Positions 52,117 to 61,179 of a stretch of 64,000 bases of DNA are shown here, one piece after another. This DNA is from UBA961 sp049317525. GTDB lineage: Bacteria; Bacteroidota; Ignavibacteria; Kapaibacteriales; UBA961. The notes below the pieces were generated by a model, which made no database searches, was not told the origin of the DNA, and saw nothing but the letters and a program-made list of their open reading frames with translations. The stretch lies in assembly GCA_049317525.1 (NCBI GenBank), contig JBMOIC010000003.1, forward strand, positions 58,795 through 122,794, in the 5' to 3' direction. Every line of letters starts with the position of its first letter. Position 1 is the first letter of the stretch. The position numbers and the translations under genes were made by a program.

Positions 52117-53947
52117 GCAAACACAAAAAGAAGAGTTTTTAGCTCTATCAGCTGAAATTGTTGAACACTTTAGTATTGGGGAGTTAAATCTTATTTATAA
52201 TGAATATCTACGAGGGCAGATAATCATTCGAGCTAATAATAAAGCTTTACAGCAGTTTTTACACATGGCAAAATCAAATATATATCCATCTAAAGATGAG
52301 ATTGCGATGATTTTAACCCATCTTATTATTGAACCAAAACTGTTAAAAGATTTTATCAAGTTTATCCCTCAACATGTACTAGATCTTATGCAAAATGTGG
52401 TGTGGACAGGTGCAGTTCCTGCAGCAAATCCAGACATAAAAAGGGTTGAAGATATTACTACATTACAATTTTCAGAGGATTCTGTACTTCCTTCTCATGC
52501 TATTGCCAGACCCGAATACTCTCTTATGGCAATTCAGGAATTTCATCCTCCAATGAATAGAAATATTCAAAGGATTCAAACTCCACGTTTTTTAAATGTA
52601 TGGTTTTATCTTCCTCCTTTAATGACAAAGGCCTTAAAAAGGTGTATTGATTCCCCAGAACCTTCTATTTTTGAAATCACAAATCATTCAGATGAATTTC
52701 TTGCTAGTTCATTTTATTCTTATCAAAACAATGAAAGAACTTCCGAAGTATTTACTGAATTATCAGCCGCTGTGCTTCATGAAATTAGCCCAGAGGAAAT
52801 AAATATCCCAGGTGCATTATTAAGGAAAAAAGCAAAATCTATCATAAACCTGTACGATTTGCCAGAATTTTACCCCAATATTGCCGAATATGATACTTTT
52901 TCTTTCCAATATTTATCCTGGCTTATCATTCATGTTTTTGAACATAATAAAACCGATATACCTTCAGGTTTTGAAGCAATTCAATATTGCTACAAGGAAT
53001 TAATAAACGGAAATCTTCCCATTAAAGACTTTCTTCTACACTTTTTACATGATGATAATCATCCAAATAATAGTGTAGAATTTATGGGCTCAATTACCCA
53101 TACATTGCAATTAATGCAATCTAATAAGTGGATTCAAGTTGATTCTATGATTATTAGATCATTTATGCATGGTCATGTGCCGCCATTCTATAATTCAGAG
53201 CCTCTTCCTGATGATGGTGCATTTTTAGAATTATCATCACTTGAAAAACCAATTTTAGACCCAATAGTTATCAGAGAAGCAATTCATCCCTCATTGTTTA
53301 AAGGTGTTTTGGCTATTCTAGCAAGTCTTGGAATAATAGATATTCTATTACAAAAACCTTCTCATTATCAATATCAGTTAAAAAATACTAGATATCTTAC
53401 TATTGCAGATGGAATTATGTATGTACGCCTAACTGAAATGGGTGAATATATTATTGGAAAGAAAAAGCCTATTGCCACTAAAAAGAAAAGCACTCATAAT
53501 GATTCTTATCTTCTTGATAATAAAAGACTTATAATAACCATTAAAGGTGATTCTTCGCATCGCAGTATAGCATTATCTCCATTTGCATCCCCGATGGGAA
53601 CACACATTTTCTCTTTAAATCCTACAACTTTTCTAAAGGGATGTCATTCTATAAGTGATATCGAAAGAAAAATAGTCCAGTTCAAACAAATCATACATCA
53701 AGATTTACCCGATCATTTCACTCAATTTTTTCAGCAATTATTAGAAAAAGCAAATCCATTAATACCAGAACCCTTAGATATTGTTTTTAAATTAAAAAAC
53801 CAAGGTGCTATCGCAGAGCTCTTTGCCCAAGATTCAATATTAAAATCTCTTGTTAAAAGAGCAGAAGGTTTCAGAATAATTATTGCTAAAAGTGATGTGT
53901 TTAAGTTAAAGAAAAGATTAGAAGAATTAGGATATTTTATGGAGTAA
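52106..53947 (+). CDS. Uncharacterised protein coupled to the SNF2 ATPase, possible helicase-associated C-terminal domain
   Basis: The 613-residue protein is not recognised with confidence. No signal peptide or membrane segment is visible. The C-terminal ~200 residues (from about DSSHRSIALSPF to the end) show alternating helices and a terminal GFRIIIAKSDVFKLKKRLEELGY segment that faintly resembles the helicase C-terminal-like domain of XPB/Helicase_C_3 proteins. The ATG at 52106 has AAGGAG seven bases upstream, and an ATG one codon earlier is equally possible; it overlaps the SNF2 stop by 11 bases. This is the strongest candidate in the window for an unstudied partner gene. Confidence 0.6.
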   Translation: MKSKQTQKEEFLALSAEIVEHFSIGELNLIYNEYLRGQIIIRANNKALQQFLHMAKSNIYPSKDEIAMILTHLIIEPKLLKDFIKFIPQHVLDLMQNVVWTGAVPAANPDIKRVEDITTLQFSEDSVLPSHAIARPEYSLMAIQEFHPPMNRNIQRIQTPRFLNVWFYLPPLMTKALKRCIDSPEPSIFEITNHSDEFLASSFYSYQNNERTSEVFTELSAAVLHEISPEEINIPGALLRKKAKSIINLYDLPEFYPNIAEYDTFSFQYLSWLIIHVFEHNKTDIPSGFEAIQYCYKELINGNLPIKDFLLHFLHDDNHPNNSVEFMGSITHTLQLMQSNKWIQVDSMIIRSFMHGHVPPFYNSEPLPDDGAFLELSSLEKPILDPIVIREAIHPSLFKGVLAILASLGIIDILLQKPSHYQYQLKNTRYLTIADGIMYVRLTEMGEYIIGKKKPIATKKKSTHNDSYLLDNKRLIITIKGDSSHRSIALSPFASPMGTHIFSLNPTTFLKGCHSISDIERKIVQFKQIIHQDLPDHFTQFFQQLLEKANPLIPEPLDIVFKLKNQGAIAELFAQDSILKSLVKRAEGFRIIIAKSDVFKLKKRLEELGYFME

Positions 53948-54023
53948 TTCTGATATGAAATACACTATAATATTTATTTAGTTTTCAGGCTTTTACCTAT
54001 CTTAATTTTACCTATTTTACAAT

Positions 54024-54896
54024 ATGGATGCTTTTTGGATAATATTAACTGGATCAATTACCGCTATAGCTTGTGCATTGGCAGGTACTTTTTTAGTGCT
54101 TCGTAAAATGTCTATGCTAAGCGATGCAATTTCCCATGCTGTCTTACCTGGAATAGTATCTGCATTCCTACTTACTGGATCTAGAACTGGTTTTCCTGTA
54201 CTTATTGGTGCTGGAAGTGTTGGTTTATTGAGTTCATTTCTGATTGAATATCTACATAAAAGGGGCCGTGTACAATCCGATGCTTCTATCGGCGTAACTT
54301 TTACTTGGCTTTTTGCCTTGGGAATTATATTGATATCTACTATGGGTGGCAATATAGACATAGATCCTGATTGCGTGCTTTATGGTGAAATTGCCTATGT
54401 ACCCTTGGATTTATTTTCTATTGGCAATATCCTTATTCCACAAGCTTTAATTTCTATGGGTAGTGTCTTATTACTTACTCTCATCATTATTTTCATAGCA
54501 TTTAAAGAATTAACAATTTCAACATTTGATCCAGAACATGCTCAATCTATAGGAATAAATACCACCATGTGGCATTATATTCTTATGGGATGTGTTTCTT
54601 TTATTACTGTTGCTGCTTTTGATGCAGTTGGGGCTATTATTGTTGTAGCTTTATTTACTGCTCCACCAAGTGCAGCTTTATTATTAAGTTCAAGATTATC
54701 TTCTGTATTGATACTTGCTTCTGTATTTGGTGTAATTGCTGCAATAGCGGGCTATTTTTTAGCTATATGGATGAATGGTTCTATTGCGGGTGCTATGGCC
54801 CTTATCACAGGAATCGAAGTGCTGTGTGCAATTATCATTTCTAGAGTCAAATTACAGTTTCATTCTTTGGCTAAACAAAAAATGATTGAAATATGA
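54024..54896 (+). CDS. Metal ABC transporter permease (ZnuB/MntB family)
   Basis: A 290-residue integral membrane protein of ABC-3 type with seven or eight helices. The N-terminal FWIILTGSITAIACALAGTFLVLRKMSMLSDAISHAVLPG is the family marker, and FDAVGAIIVVALFTAPPSAA also matches. Substrate is Zn, Mn or Fe; no ATPase or binding protein is adjacent, though a metal-binding lipoprotein lies at 14260-15162. Its ATGA stop overlaps the start of a 1405-residue secreted protein by 4 bases, an unusual neighbour. No clear TAnnTTTG promoter precedes it. Confidence 0.88.
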   Translation: MDAFWIILTGSITAIACALAGTFLVLRKMSMLSDAISHAVLPGIVSAFLLTGSRTGFPVLIGAGSVGLLSSFLIEYLHKRGRVQSDASIGVTFTWLFALGIILISTMGGNIDIDPDCVLYGEIAYVPLDLFSIGNILIPQALISMGSVLLLTLIIIFIAFKELTISTFDPEHAQSIGINTTMWHYILMGCVSFITVAAFDAVGAIIVVALFTAPPSAALLLSSRLSSVLILASVFGVIAAIAGYFLAIWMNGSIAGAMALITGIEVLCAIIISRVKLQFHSLAKQKMIEI

Positions 54897-57800
54897 TAAA
54901 AAAACATCTGTATATACTCTTTATCATCAGTATAGTTTTCTGCAACTATTTTAATAGTAATGCGCAGTCTCAATACTGGGAAAAAGTAAATATTCCTGCT
55001 GGTTATTCTAATAATTATTGGCTAGATATTTTCTTTATGCCTAGCAATAAACAATTAGGATGGATATGCGGTTATAATGGAAAAGTAATTAAAACTATTG
55101 ATGGTGGAGCAAGCTGGACGGGCTATAATGTAGATCTTGGAAGAAATCCTATGCTGGAAAGTATTCATTTTCCTAGTATTTCTATAGGTTATGCATCTGG
55201 TACTCAAGGTATTTGGAAATCTCAAGATGGTGGCGCAACATGGGCGGAAATTACACCAGCAGCTGCCAATAATTTATGGGGCTGTTATTTTCCAACAATT
55301 GATACAGGCTTTGTTATTGGTGGTGGTTGTGGTATGGCCCAGCAATTTTTTAAGACAACAAATGGTGGGATTTCTTGGACGGTATTCACTGCAAATGCAC
55401 CTAATATAGGTTTATGTGATTTAATTCTTGAACCCGGTAAAGATACCGGTTATGCCTCTGGAAGTGGACATATTTGGAGAACTATTGACAAAGGTACAAC
55501 TTGGGCATTGTTTTCTCAATCTAATACCGTAAATGCATGGCAAGAAGAGCTTGCTTGGCTAGATAATTCATTTCTTGTCCCTTTTTCTGGAACAACTTGT
55601 GCTGGTGGAGGTGCTGGTGGGGGCATGTGTTTTACAACTGATTTAGGGAATAGTTGGACTCGCTTTTCTACTCCTGCATCAATGTTTGGAACATATTTAA
55701 CATCACCCACTACAGGCTGGGCTTGTGGCACCAATCAAGGTGTTTATTATACAAGCGATGCTGGAAAAAATTGGGAGAAAAGAAATTGCGGAACAAATGG
55801 CAGTTTAGATGATATTAAAATGTTTTCTGACACCGAAGGTTGGGTAGTAGGAGAAGGTGTTTACACATTAAAAAATGCTAAACAAATAGTATCACCAAAA
55901 CCTGAAATCAATTTTGGATCTTTATGCGTTCTCTCATCTAAAGTAGATACTATTACTATAACTAATTATTCCTTTAATGGCACAATTGCTTCATTGGCTG
56001 TATCGGGGCCCGCTGCAAGTGATATAACATTATCTGCTTATACGGTAATTTTAGGCTCATGCGAAACAAAAAGAGTAATTGTCCAATGTAATCCTCTTGT
56101 ATCCGGAATCAGAACTGCTGATATTGGAATTACTTTTAGCGATCCACTTAATTCTCAAACAATCAGGGTGAACGCTTTAGCAAATGAAATTTCCTCTGGA
56201 AAGGATACTGTATCGGCAGATTCCATCTCTGTTGGTTATACCAAGGATACTTCAATAGTATTTACTAATAACACAAATATTCCTATAACTCTTACAGCAA
56301 TTAAATTTCTAGATAATTTTTCTACTCAACTTGTTCTTTGGAATAAAGCATTACCATTAGTGATCTTGCCAAAAGACTCTGTAATTATTCCTTATAAAGT
56401 ATCAATGACAGATACTGGTTGGGTATATCAAAGATTCTCATTTTTATTTGGATTATGTGATAAAACTATAACTGTTAAAAGTTATGGTATAACACCAGTA
56501 ATATCAACTCCTTATGATTTTACTGTATTATCTAAATGTACCACAAACTCCGATTCTACTCTGTATATCAGCAATGTTGGAAATGCACCTCTATATATAG
56601 ATAAGCTAAAAATTACTGGAAAAGATGGAGCATATTTTTTGATCAAAAATTCTCCTTTATTGCCATTTACTATACTTCCAAAACAAAAGATGCCTATTAC
56701 TATCCAGTTTTTAAGGCCATCTTCTGATACTATGTCTGTACTTTTCGCTTCACTTTTTGTATATCATTCAGATACCCTAGGTAATAGAACTTCGCCTAAA
56801 GAAATTCTTCTATTCGGTAAACCAGGTTATGCATTTGTAAAATCTCAATTACAAACTGTATTTGCTGGTAAACACTGTGTTCAAAATAAAGGAAGGGCTG
56901 CTGCTATAGTATATAAACTTGGATTAGGCGCTGCAGCAATCTCTTCCATACAATCCTCATTAGGAATAGCTAGCATTGTAAGCCCTCAGAAATATCCATA
57001 TAATGTATCTGATACTGGGCAGATTGAGATATCAACTTCTGTATCTACTCCGGGATTGTATTCAGATACACTCACTTTTGTTTCTGGTCCTTGCAAAGAA
57101 ATAACCAAACTGATTGTAAAAGGTGAAGCCTATTATACTGCTTTTTCTTTTGCACCAGATACGACTCTTACAGCTACCGTAGATCAGGGTAAATCAACGG
57201 ATATAGAATGGAATATTATTTCTACCGGAACAGCAGATGCAGATATAATAAGAATGCGACTAAAAATTAATCAAGAAATACAATTATCTACTTCATTACC
57301 TTCACCTTCTTATTTAATACCAGGTGCTAAAGGAATTGTTAAAGCTACTGTAAAACCAGGCGCAAGTGACACCGTATTAATTGATACTATATGTATTGAT
57401 GCTTCTAATATTTGCCCATATTCTCAATGTTTTCCTATTAGAATTACTATTAGACAAGCTAGCCTAAGTTATTCAGATACTTCACTGGCTTTTTCTATAA
57501 CATGTAAAAATAAGAGTCAACTAGATACTTTATGGATTGCCAATTATGGGCAATTACCAGATACACTTCTTGCTGCTAATCTTATACCTGTTAATGGGCC
57601 TGTATCTACATTTTCTATTACACCTATTCCTTTTCCTTATCCTCTACAACCTTTAGATTCTATTCCTATTATTATTAGTTTTAATCCCCTTAAACAAGGT
57701 AATTATTCTGCACAATTAGATATTCTTACTGCCGCTGAAAAAAGAGTTAATGCTCCATCTGATACTATTCTTATATCCGGCTTTTGGCTTGCTCCAGTAA

Positions 57801-59110
57801 TATCAACTAATATATCAAATCACGATTTCGGACTTCACGAACAATGTTCGAATGATAAAAGCTTTACAATTACTTTTAATAATCAAGGCCTAGCTTCTGA
57901 TACATTATCTGTTCTTCCCTTTAATAACATTGCTTTATCTGCAAATACAAATCTTCTCTTTATTAAAGACTCATCTAATAATACTATTACTATCAACTAT
58001 TCACCTAATAAAACATCTTTAGGAATATGGTATGATACACTTACTTTAGTTAGCAACATATGCGGTAATATTATTAAAATCCCCTTACAAGGTGAAATCG
58101 ATATTGCTTCTTTATTGTGTGTTCCTAGTGCTGTTAATTTTGGACAAATCTTAAAAGATGACTCATTATCTCAAATAGTAGAGATAAAAAATAATGGAAG
58201 ATTCTCTGTAAATATTAACTCAATCTCTTTATTATTTAATATAACCGAATATTCGTTCTCTTCGAATATTACACTTCCATATTTATTATTGCCAGATAGC
58301 AGTATTATTATAACTGTAAAAGCTAAAGGTTTAACTGAAGGAACACAACCTATTGATTCTCTTGTAGTTACAGGACAATCTAGCTGTGAAATCAAAGCTA
58401 GATGCCCTATACAAATGACGGTACCTAAAGAAGAATATACCGCAATAATAAGAACAGAGAGATATACATTCAATTATGGCGATACTAATCAAATTGCAGT
58501 TTCTTTACAAGGTGATATTAGTAAAGCAAGAATACAAAATCTTGATTTTTCACTGCACTTAGATGCTAAATTATTTGAAGTAAAAGAAACCAATCCAAAG
58601 GCAATATCATTTATTGGCGATAGTACAATTAGGTGGTCTATACCTGCAAAAGACATCCCCTTATTAGGAGGCATTATTGCCACCATTAAGGGTAAATGCT
58701 TGATATCTAGTCCTAATGAATGCGATCTACTTATTGACTCTATAAAAGCCGAAACGAATAGATCTGTATCGATTGATATGATAAATGGTCATTTAACAAT
58801 ATCGCCATACTGTAATAATATGTCATTTGGTTTAATGAATCGCTCACTATTTTCATTAAAAGTTGTTCCATTACAGCAATTTAGTTCATCTGTAAAATTA
58901 GTATATAAGTCTACTGGGGAAGAATCTATTTATGGTGATATGAATCTATATAATATTCAGGGAGCATTATTATTTAATACAAGGCTTCAAGCCAATAGTG
59001 TTGAGAAAGAATATATTATTCCATATCAACTTCTTTCTGGTGCCTATTTTATTGAGTTAAAATCAGCAGACGGTATAATTCAGCATAATATGATTTTAGT
59101 AACTGAATAA
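54893..59110 (+). CDS. Giant secreted T9SS cargo protein with YCF48/BNR-like repeats and choice-of-anchor D domains
   Basis: A 1405-residue protein. Signal peptide (residues 1-25, ending NSNAQ), then about six repeats of the VIKTIDGGASWTGY type (residues 40-320) that form a BNR/YCF48-like beta-propeller. From about 335 to 1190 there are several Cys-containing Ig-like repeats with PxSDxT strand signatures (choice-of-anchor D). About 1195-1305 is a cohesin-like domain, and the last ~85 residues (LKVVPLQQFSS to ILVTE, with YNIQGALLFN and LLSGAYFIEL) match the type IX sorting domain. Cargo of the T9SS, surface-attached or released; function unknown. Confidence 0.85.
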   Translation: MIKKHLYILFIISIVFCNYFNSNAQSQYWEKVNIPAGYSNNYWLDIFFMPSNKQLGWICGYNGKVIKTIDGGASWTGYNVDLGRNPMLESIHFPSISIGYASGTQGIWKSQDGGATWAEITPAAANNLWGCYFPTIDTGFVIGGGCGMAQQFFKTTNGGISWTVFTANAPNIGLCDLILEPGKDTGYASGSGHIWRTIDKGTTWALFSQSNTVNAWQEELAWLDNSFLVPFSGTTCAGGGAGGGMCFTTDLGNSWTRFSTPASMFGTYLTSPTTGWACGTNQGVYYTSDAGKNWEKRNCGTNGSLDDIKMFSDTEGWVVGEGVYTLKNAKQIVSPKPEINFGSLCVLSSKVDTITITNYSFNGTIASLAVSGPAASDITLSAYTVILGSCETKRVIVQCNPLVSGIRTADIGITFSDPLNSQTIRVNALANEISSGKDTVSADSISVGYTKDTSIVFTNNTNIPITLTAIKFLDNFSTQLVLWNKALPLVILPKDSVIIPYKVSMTDTGWVYQRFSFLFGLCDKTITVKSYGITPVISTPYDFTVLSKCTTNSDSTLYISNVGNAPLYIDKLKITGKDGAYFLIKNSPLLPFTILPKQKMPITIQFLRPSSDTMSVLFASLFVYHSDTLGNRTSPKEILLFGKPGYAFVKSQLQTVFAGKHCVQNKGRAAAIVYKLGLGAAAISSIQSSLGIASIVSPQKYPYNVSDTGQIEISTSVSTPGLYSDTLTFVSGPCKEITKLIVKGEAYYTAFSFAPDTTLTATVDQGKSTDIEWNIISTGTADADIIRMRLKINQEIQLSTSLPSPSYLIPGAKGIVKATVKPGASDTVLIDTICIDASNICPYSQCFPIRITIRQASLSYSDTSLAFSITCKNKSQLDTLWIANYGQLPDTLLAANLIPVNGPVSTFSITPIPFPYPLQPLDSIPIIISFNPLKQGNYSAQLDILTAAEKRVNAPSDTILISGFWLAPVISTNISNHDFGLHEQCSNDKSFTITFNNQGLASDTLSVLPFNNIALSANTNLLFIKDSSNNTITINYSPNKTSLGIWYDTLTLVSNICGNIIKIPLQGEIDIASLLCVPSAVNFGQILKDDSLSQIVEIKNNGRFSVNINSISLLFNITEYSFSSNITLPYLLLPDSSIIITVKAKGLTEGTQPIDSLVVTGQSSCEIKARCPIQMTVPKEEYTAIIRTERYTFNYGDTNQIAVSLQGDISKARIQNLDFSLHLDAKLFEVKETNPKAISFIGDSTIRWSIPAKDIPLLGGIIATIKGKCLISSPNECDLLIDSIKAETNRSVSIDMINGHLTISPYCNNMSFGLMNRSLFSLKVVPLQQFSSSVKLVYKSTGEESIYGDMNLYNIQGALLFNTRLQANSVEKEYIIPYQLLSGAYFIELKSADGIIQHNMILVTE

Positions 59111-59129
59111 AGTAATAGTACTAATTGCT

Positions 59130-59963
59130 ATGATTATAAAGAGTGAATTTACGATTGATATTAATACATCAGATTTTATTTCAGGAGATATATATCGAGC
59201 GAATAATGCTCCTGAATTAAAGCCTATCATATTGATAATTCATGGATTTAAAGTACATAAACAGTGGGGATTTTTTCCATATATCTGTGATTACTTTGCT
59301 CAATATGGAGCAATCGCAATCTGTTGCAATCTATCTTTGAATGGTTATGGAACCGAAAGTGATACATTGATGTATCCGCATAAATTCGCATCGAATACTA
59401 TCACAAGAGAATTATCAGATATACAAAAAATTATGGAGTTTATACAAAAAAAGGGGGAAGGAACATTAGAAGATTGGGACGGAAGAATCTTTATACTAGG
59501 TCATTCTAGAGGTGGGGCTTTATCAATTTTAACGGCCAGAGATTTTCCAATAATTAGCAAAGTTGCCGTGTGGAATTCAATAGCCAGATTTGACCGTTTT
59601 TCTGCAAGGCAAAAAGCATTATGGAGAGAACAAGGATATATAACAGCAGAACATTATAAATCACCAGATTCACTATGTATTAATAGTACATATTTAGACG
59701 ACTTAGAGTTACACAAAGACCGTTTTTCTATTATATCTGCTTTAAGCAATACACACATCAGTTTGCTGATTATTCATGGAGAGCAAGATATAACTGTTTC
59801 TAAAACAGATGCAGAAGCATTAGCATCTGCTTCAACACATCTTTTTGGATTAAAGATAATACCATCAACAGGCCATACATTTGGGATACGCCATCCATTT
59901 TCATCTAGTACAAAAGCACTAGAACAAGTACTAGAAATAACAAGAGGGTTCTTTTTATCATGA
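59130..59963 (+). CDS. Alpha/beta-hydrolase family protein (dienelactone-hydrolase-like)
   Basis: A 277-residue serine hydrolase. The nucleophile elbow GHSRGG (Ser near residue 127), the Asp of IIHGEQDITV and the His of TGHTFGIRH form a plausible triad. An oxyanion-hole region LIIHGFKVHKQWGFF lies near residue 32. No signal peptide, so cytoplasmic. Substrate unknown; the fold is shared by esterases, peptidases and dehalogenases. It starts 19 bases after the giant T9SS protein and overlaps the lipoprotein gene by 4 bases. Confidence 0.75.
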   Translation: MIIKSEFTIDINTSDFISGDIYRANNAPELKPIILIIHGFKVHKQWGFFPYICDYFAQYGAIAICCNLSLNGYGTESDTLMYPHKFASNTITRELSDIQKIMEFIQKKGEGTLEDWDGRIFILGHSRGGALSILTARDFPIISKVAVWNSIARFDRFSARQKALWREQGYITAEHYKSPDSLCINSTYLDDLELHKDRFSIISALSNTHISLLIIHGEQDITVSKTDAEALASASTHLFGLKIIPSTGHTFGIRHPFSSSTKALEQVLEITRGFFLS

Positions 59964-60367
59964 AATATATGTTTTTTTTATTGTTATTAATTGCAGGTTG
60001 CGAACTCATTCGAATCGGCCCCAATAACAGTGGAGTCATAATTCCTAGCAGAGAAACCTCTATAGGTTCTGTCTATTTATTTAAAGCCGAATTAGATAGT
60101 AATAATTCTCATGCGGCAGTTCAGATATTAGCAAAATCTGATGGGACTAAATATTTAGCAAAAGAGAGATATGAAATGCAATCAGAAATGGAAAGATTAG
60201 GAAGAATATTAGCTAATCGAACTATCTCATTATATAGAACCGATACATTACAAAATGATTCACATAAAATCATATTAGAATTTGATTATTTGAAAACATA
60301 TATTTTTACAACAAAAAAAATTGATAATCAATGGTATATAGTTGACATACAAAATGACAAACAATAA
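59960..60367 (+). CDS. Small lipoprotein of unknown function
   Basis: A 135-residue protein with a short lipoprotein signal, LLLLIAGC, cleaved before Cys14. The remainder is hydrophilic, mixed alpha and beta, with a KYLAKERYEMQSEMERLGRIL helix that may be solvent-exposed, and a C-terminal WYIVDIQNDKQ segment. No family recognised. It overlaps the hydrolase by ATGA and folP by 14 bases, so it is part of a compact translated run. Membrane anchoring outside the cytoplasm is predicted. Confidence 0.7.
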   Translation: MKYMFFLLLLIAGCELIRIGPNNSGVIIPSRETSIGSVYLFKAELDSNNSHAAVQILAKSDGTKYLAKERYEMQSEMERLGRILANRTISLYRTDTLQNDSHKIILEFDYLKTYIFTTKKIDNQWYIVDIQNDKQ

Positions 60368-61175
60368 TTTTCCATTAATTATGGGCATTATTAATGTAAC
60401 GCCCGACTCTTTTTCTGATGGCGGCTTACATTTACAAGCTGATTCTGCAATTAATCATGCATTGTTATTAGCAAGCCAAGGGGCAGATATTTTAGATATT
60501 GGTGGTGAAAGTACTCGGCCAGGTGCAATTTCTATATCAGTCAAAGAAGAATTAAACAGAGTGATACCTGTAATACAAGGGATTAGAGACGCTGATTGCG
60601 ATTTACCTATTTCTATAGATACCATTAAACCAGAAGTTGCAATAAAAGCAATTGAAGCAGGAGCAACTATAATTAATGATATAAGCGGATTGGCATTAGG
60701 TACAGAATTAGCATTAATAGCTGCTGAATATAATGCATCATTAATTATTATGCACAGCAAAGGGACGCCAAAAACAATGCAAATCAATCCATATTATCAA
60801 GATATTGTACAAGAAATTGCTTCTTTTTTAGTAGAAAAAGCACACATAGCAAAGGAATGTGGTGTCAAAGATATTATTCTAGATATCGGTATAGGATTTG
60901 GTAAAACAGTAGATCATAATTGGCAATTATTATCTTCATTATCAACTTTTGCTACCTTAGGATATCCATTAATGCTTGGCATTTCCAGAAAATCCTTTAT
61001 TGGAAAAAGCTTACTGATAGATACTCCAGCCGAAAGAGATATAACAACTGCTTTATTGCATGCAATGTTACTTAATACAAAGATGCATATACTTAGAGTT
61101 CATAATGTTAAGCTAATAGATCAATTACGAAAACTGCATTCATTATTGGAACAGAATAAAAACACAAAAGGATAA
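60354..61175 (+). CDS. folP: Dihydropteroate synthase
   Basis: FolP (273 residues) condenses pterin pyrophosphate with p-aminobenzoate; it is the sulfonamide target. The pterin and phosphate sites are present: MGIINVTPDSFSDGG, DIGGESTRPGA, IINDISGL, and DIGIGFGKT followed by a loop ending GISRKSFIG. The ATG at 60354 is chosen; a TTG 12 bases earlier is possible. It overlaps the upstream lipoprotein gene by 14 bases and precedes the DUF2723 gene by 4 bases. In E. coli it pairs with glmM; here it does not. Confidence 0.96.
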   Translation: MTNNNFPLIMGIINVTPDSFSDGGLHLQADSAINHALLLASQGADILDIGGESTRPGAISISVKEELNRVIPVIQGIRDADCDLPISIDTIKPEVAIKAIEAGATIINDISGLALGTELALIAAEYNASLIIMHSKGTPKTMQINPYYQDIVQEIASFLVEKAHIAKECGVKDIILDIGIGFGKTVDHNWQLLSSLSTFATLGYPLMLGISRKSFIGKSLLIDTPAERDITTALLHAMLLNTKMHILRVHNVKLIDQLRKLHSLLEQNKNTKG

Positions 61176-61179
61176 AATT

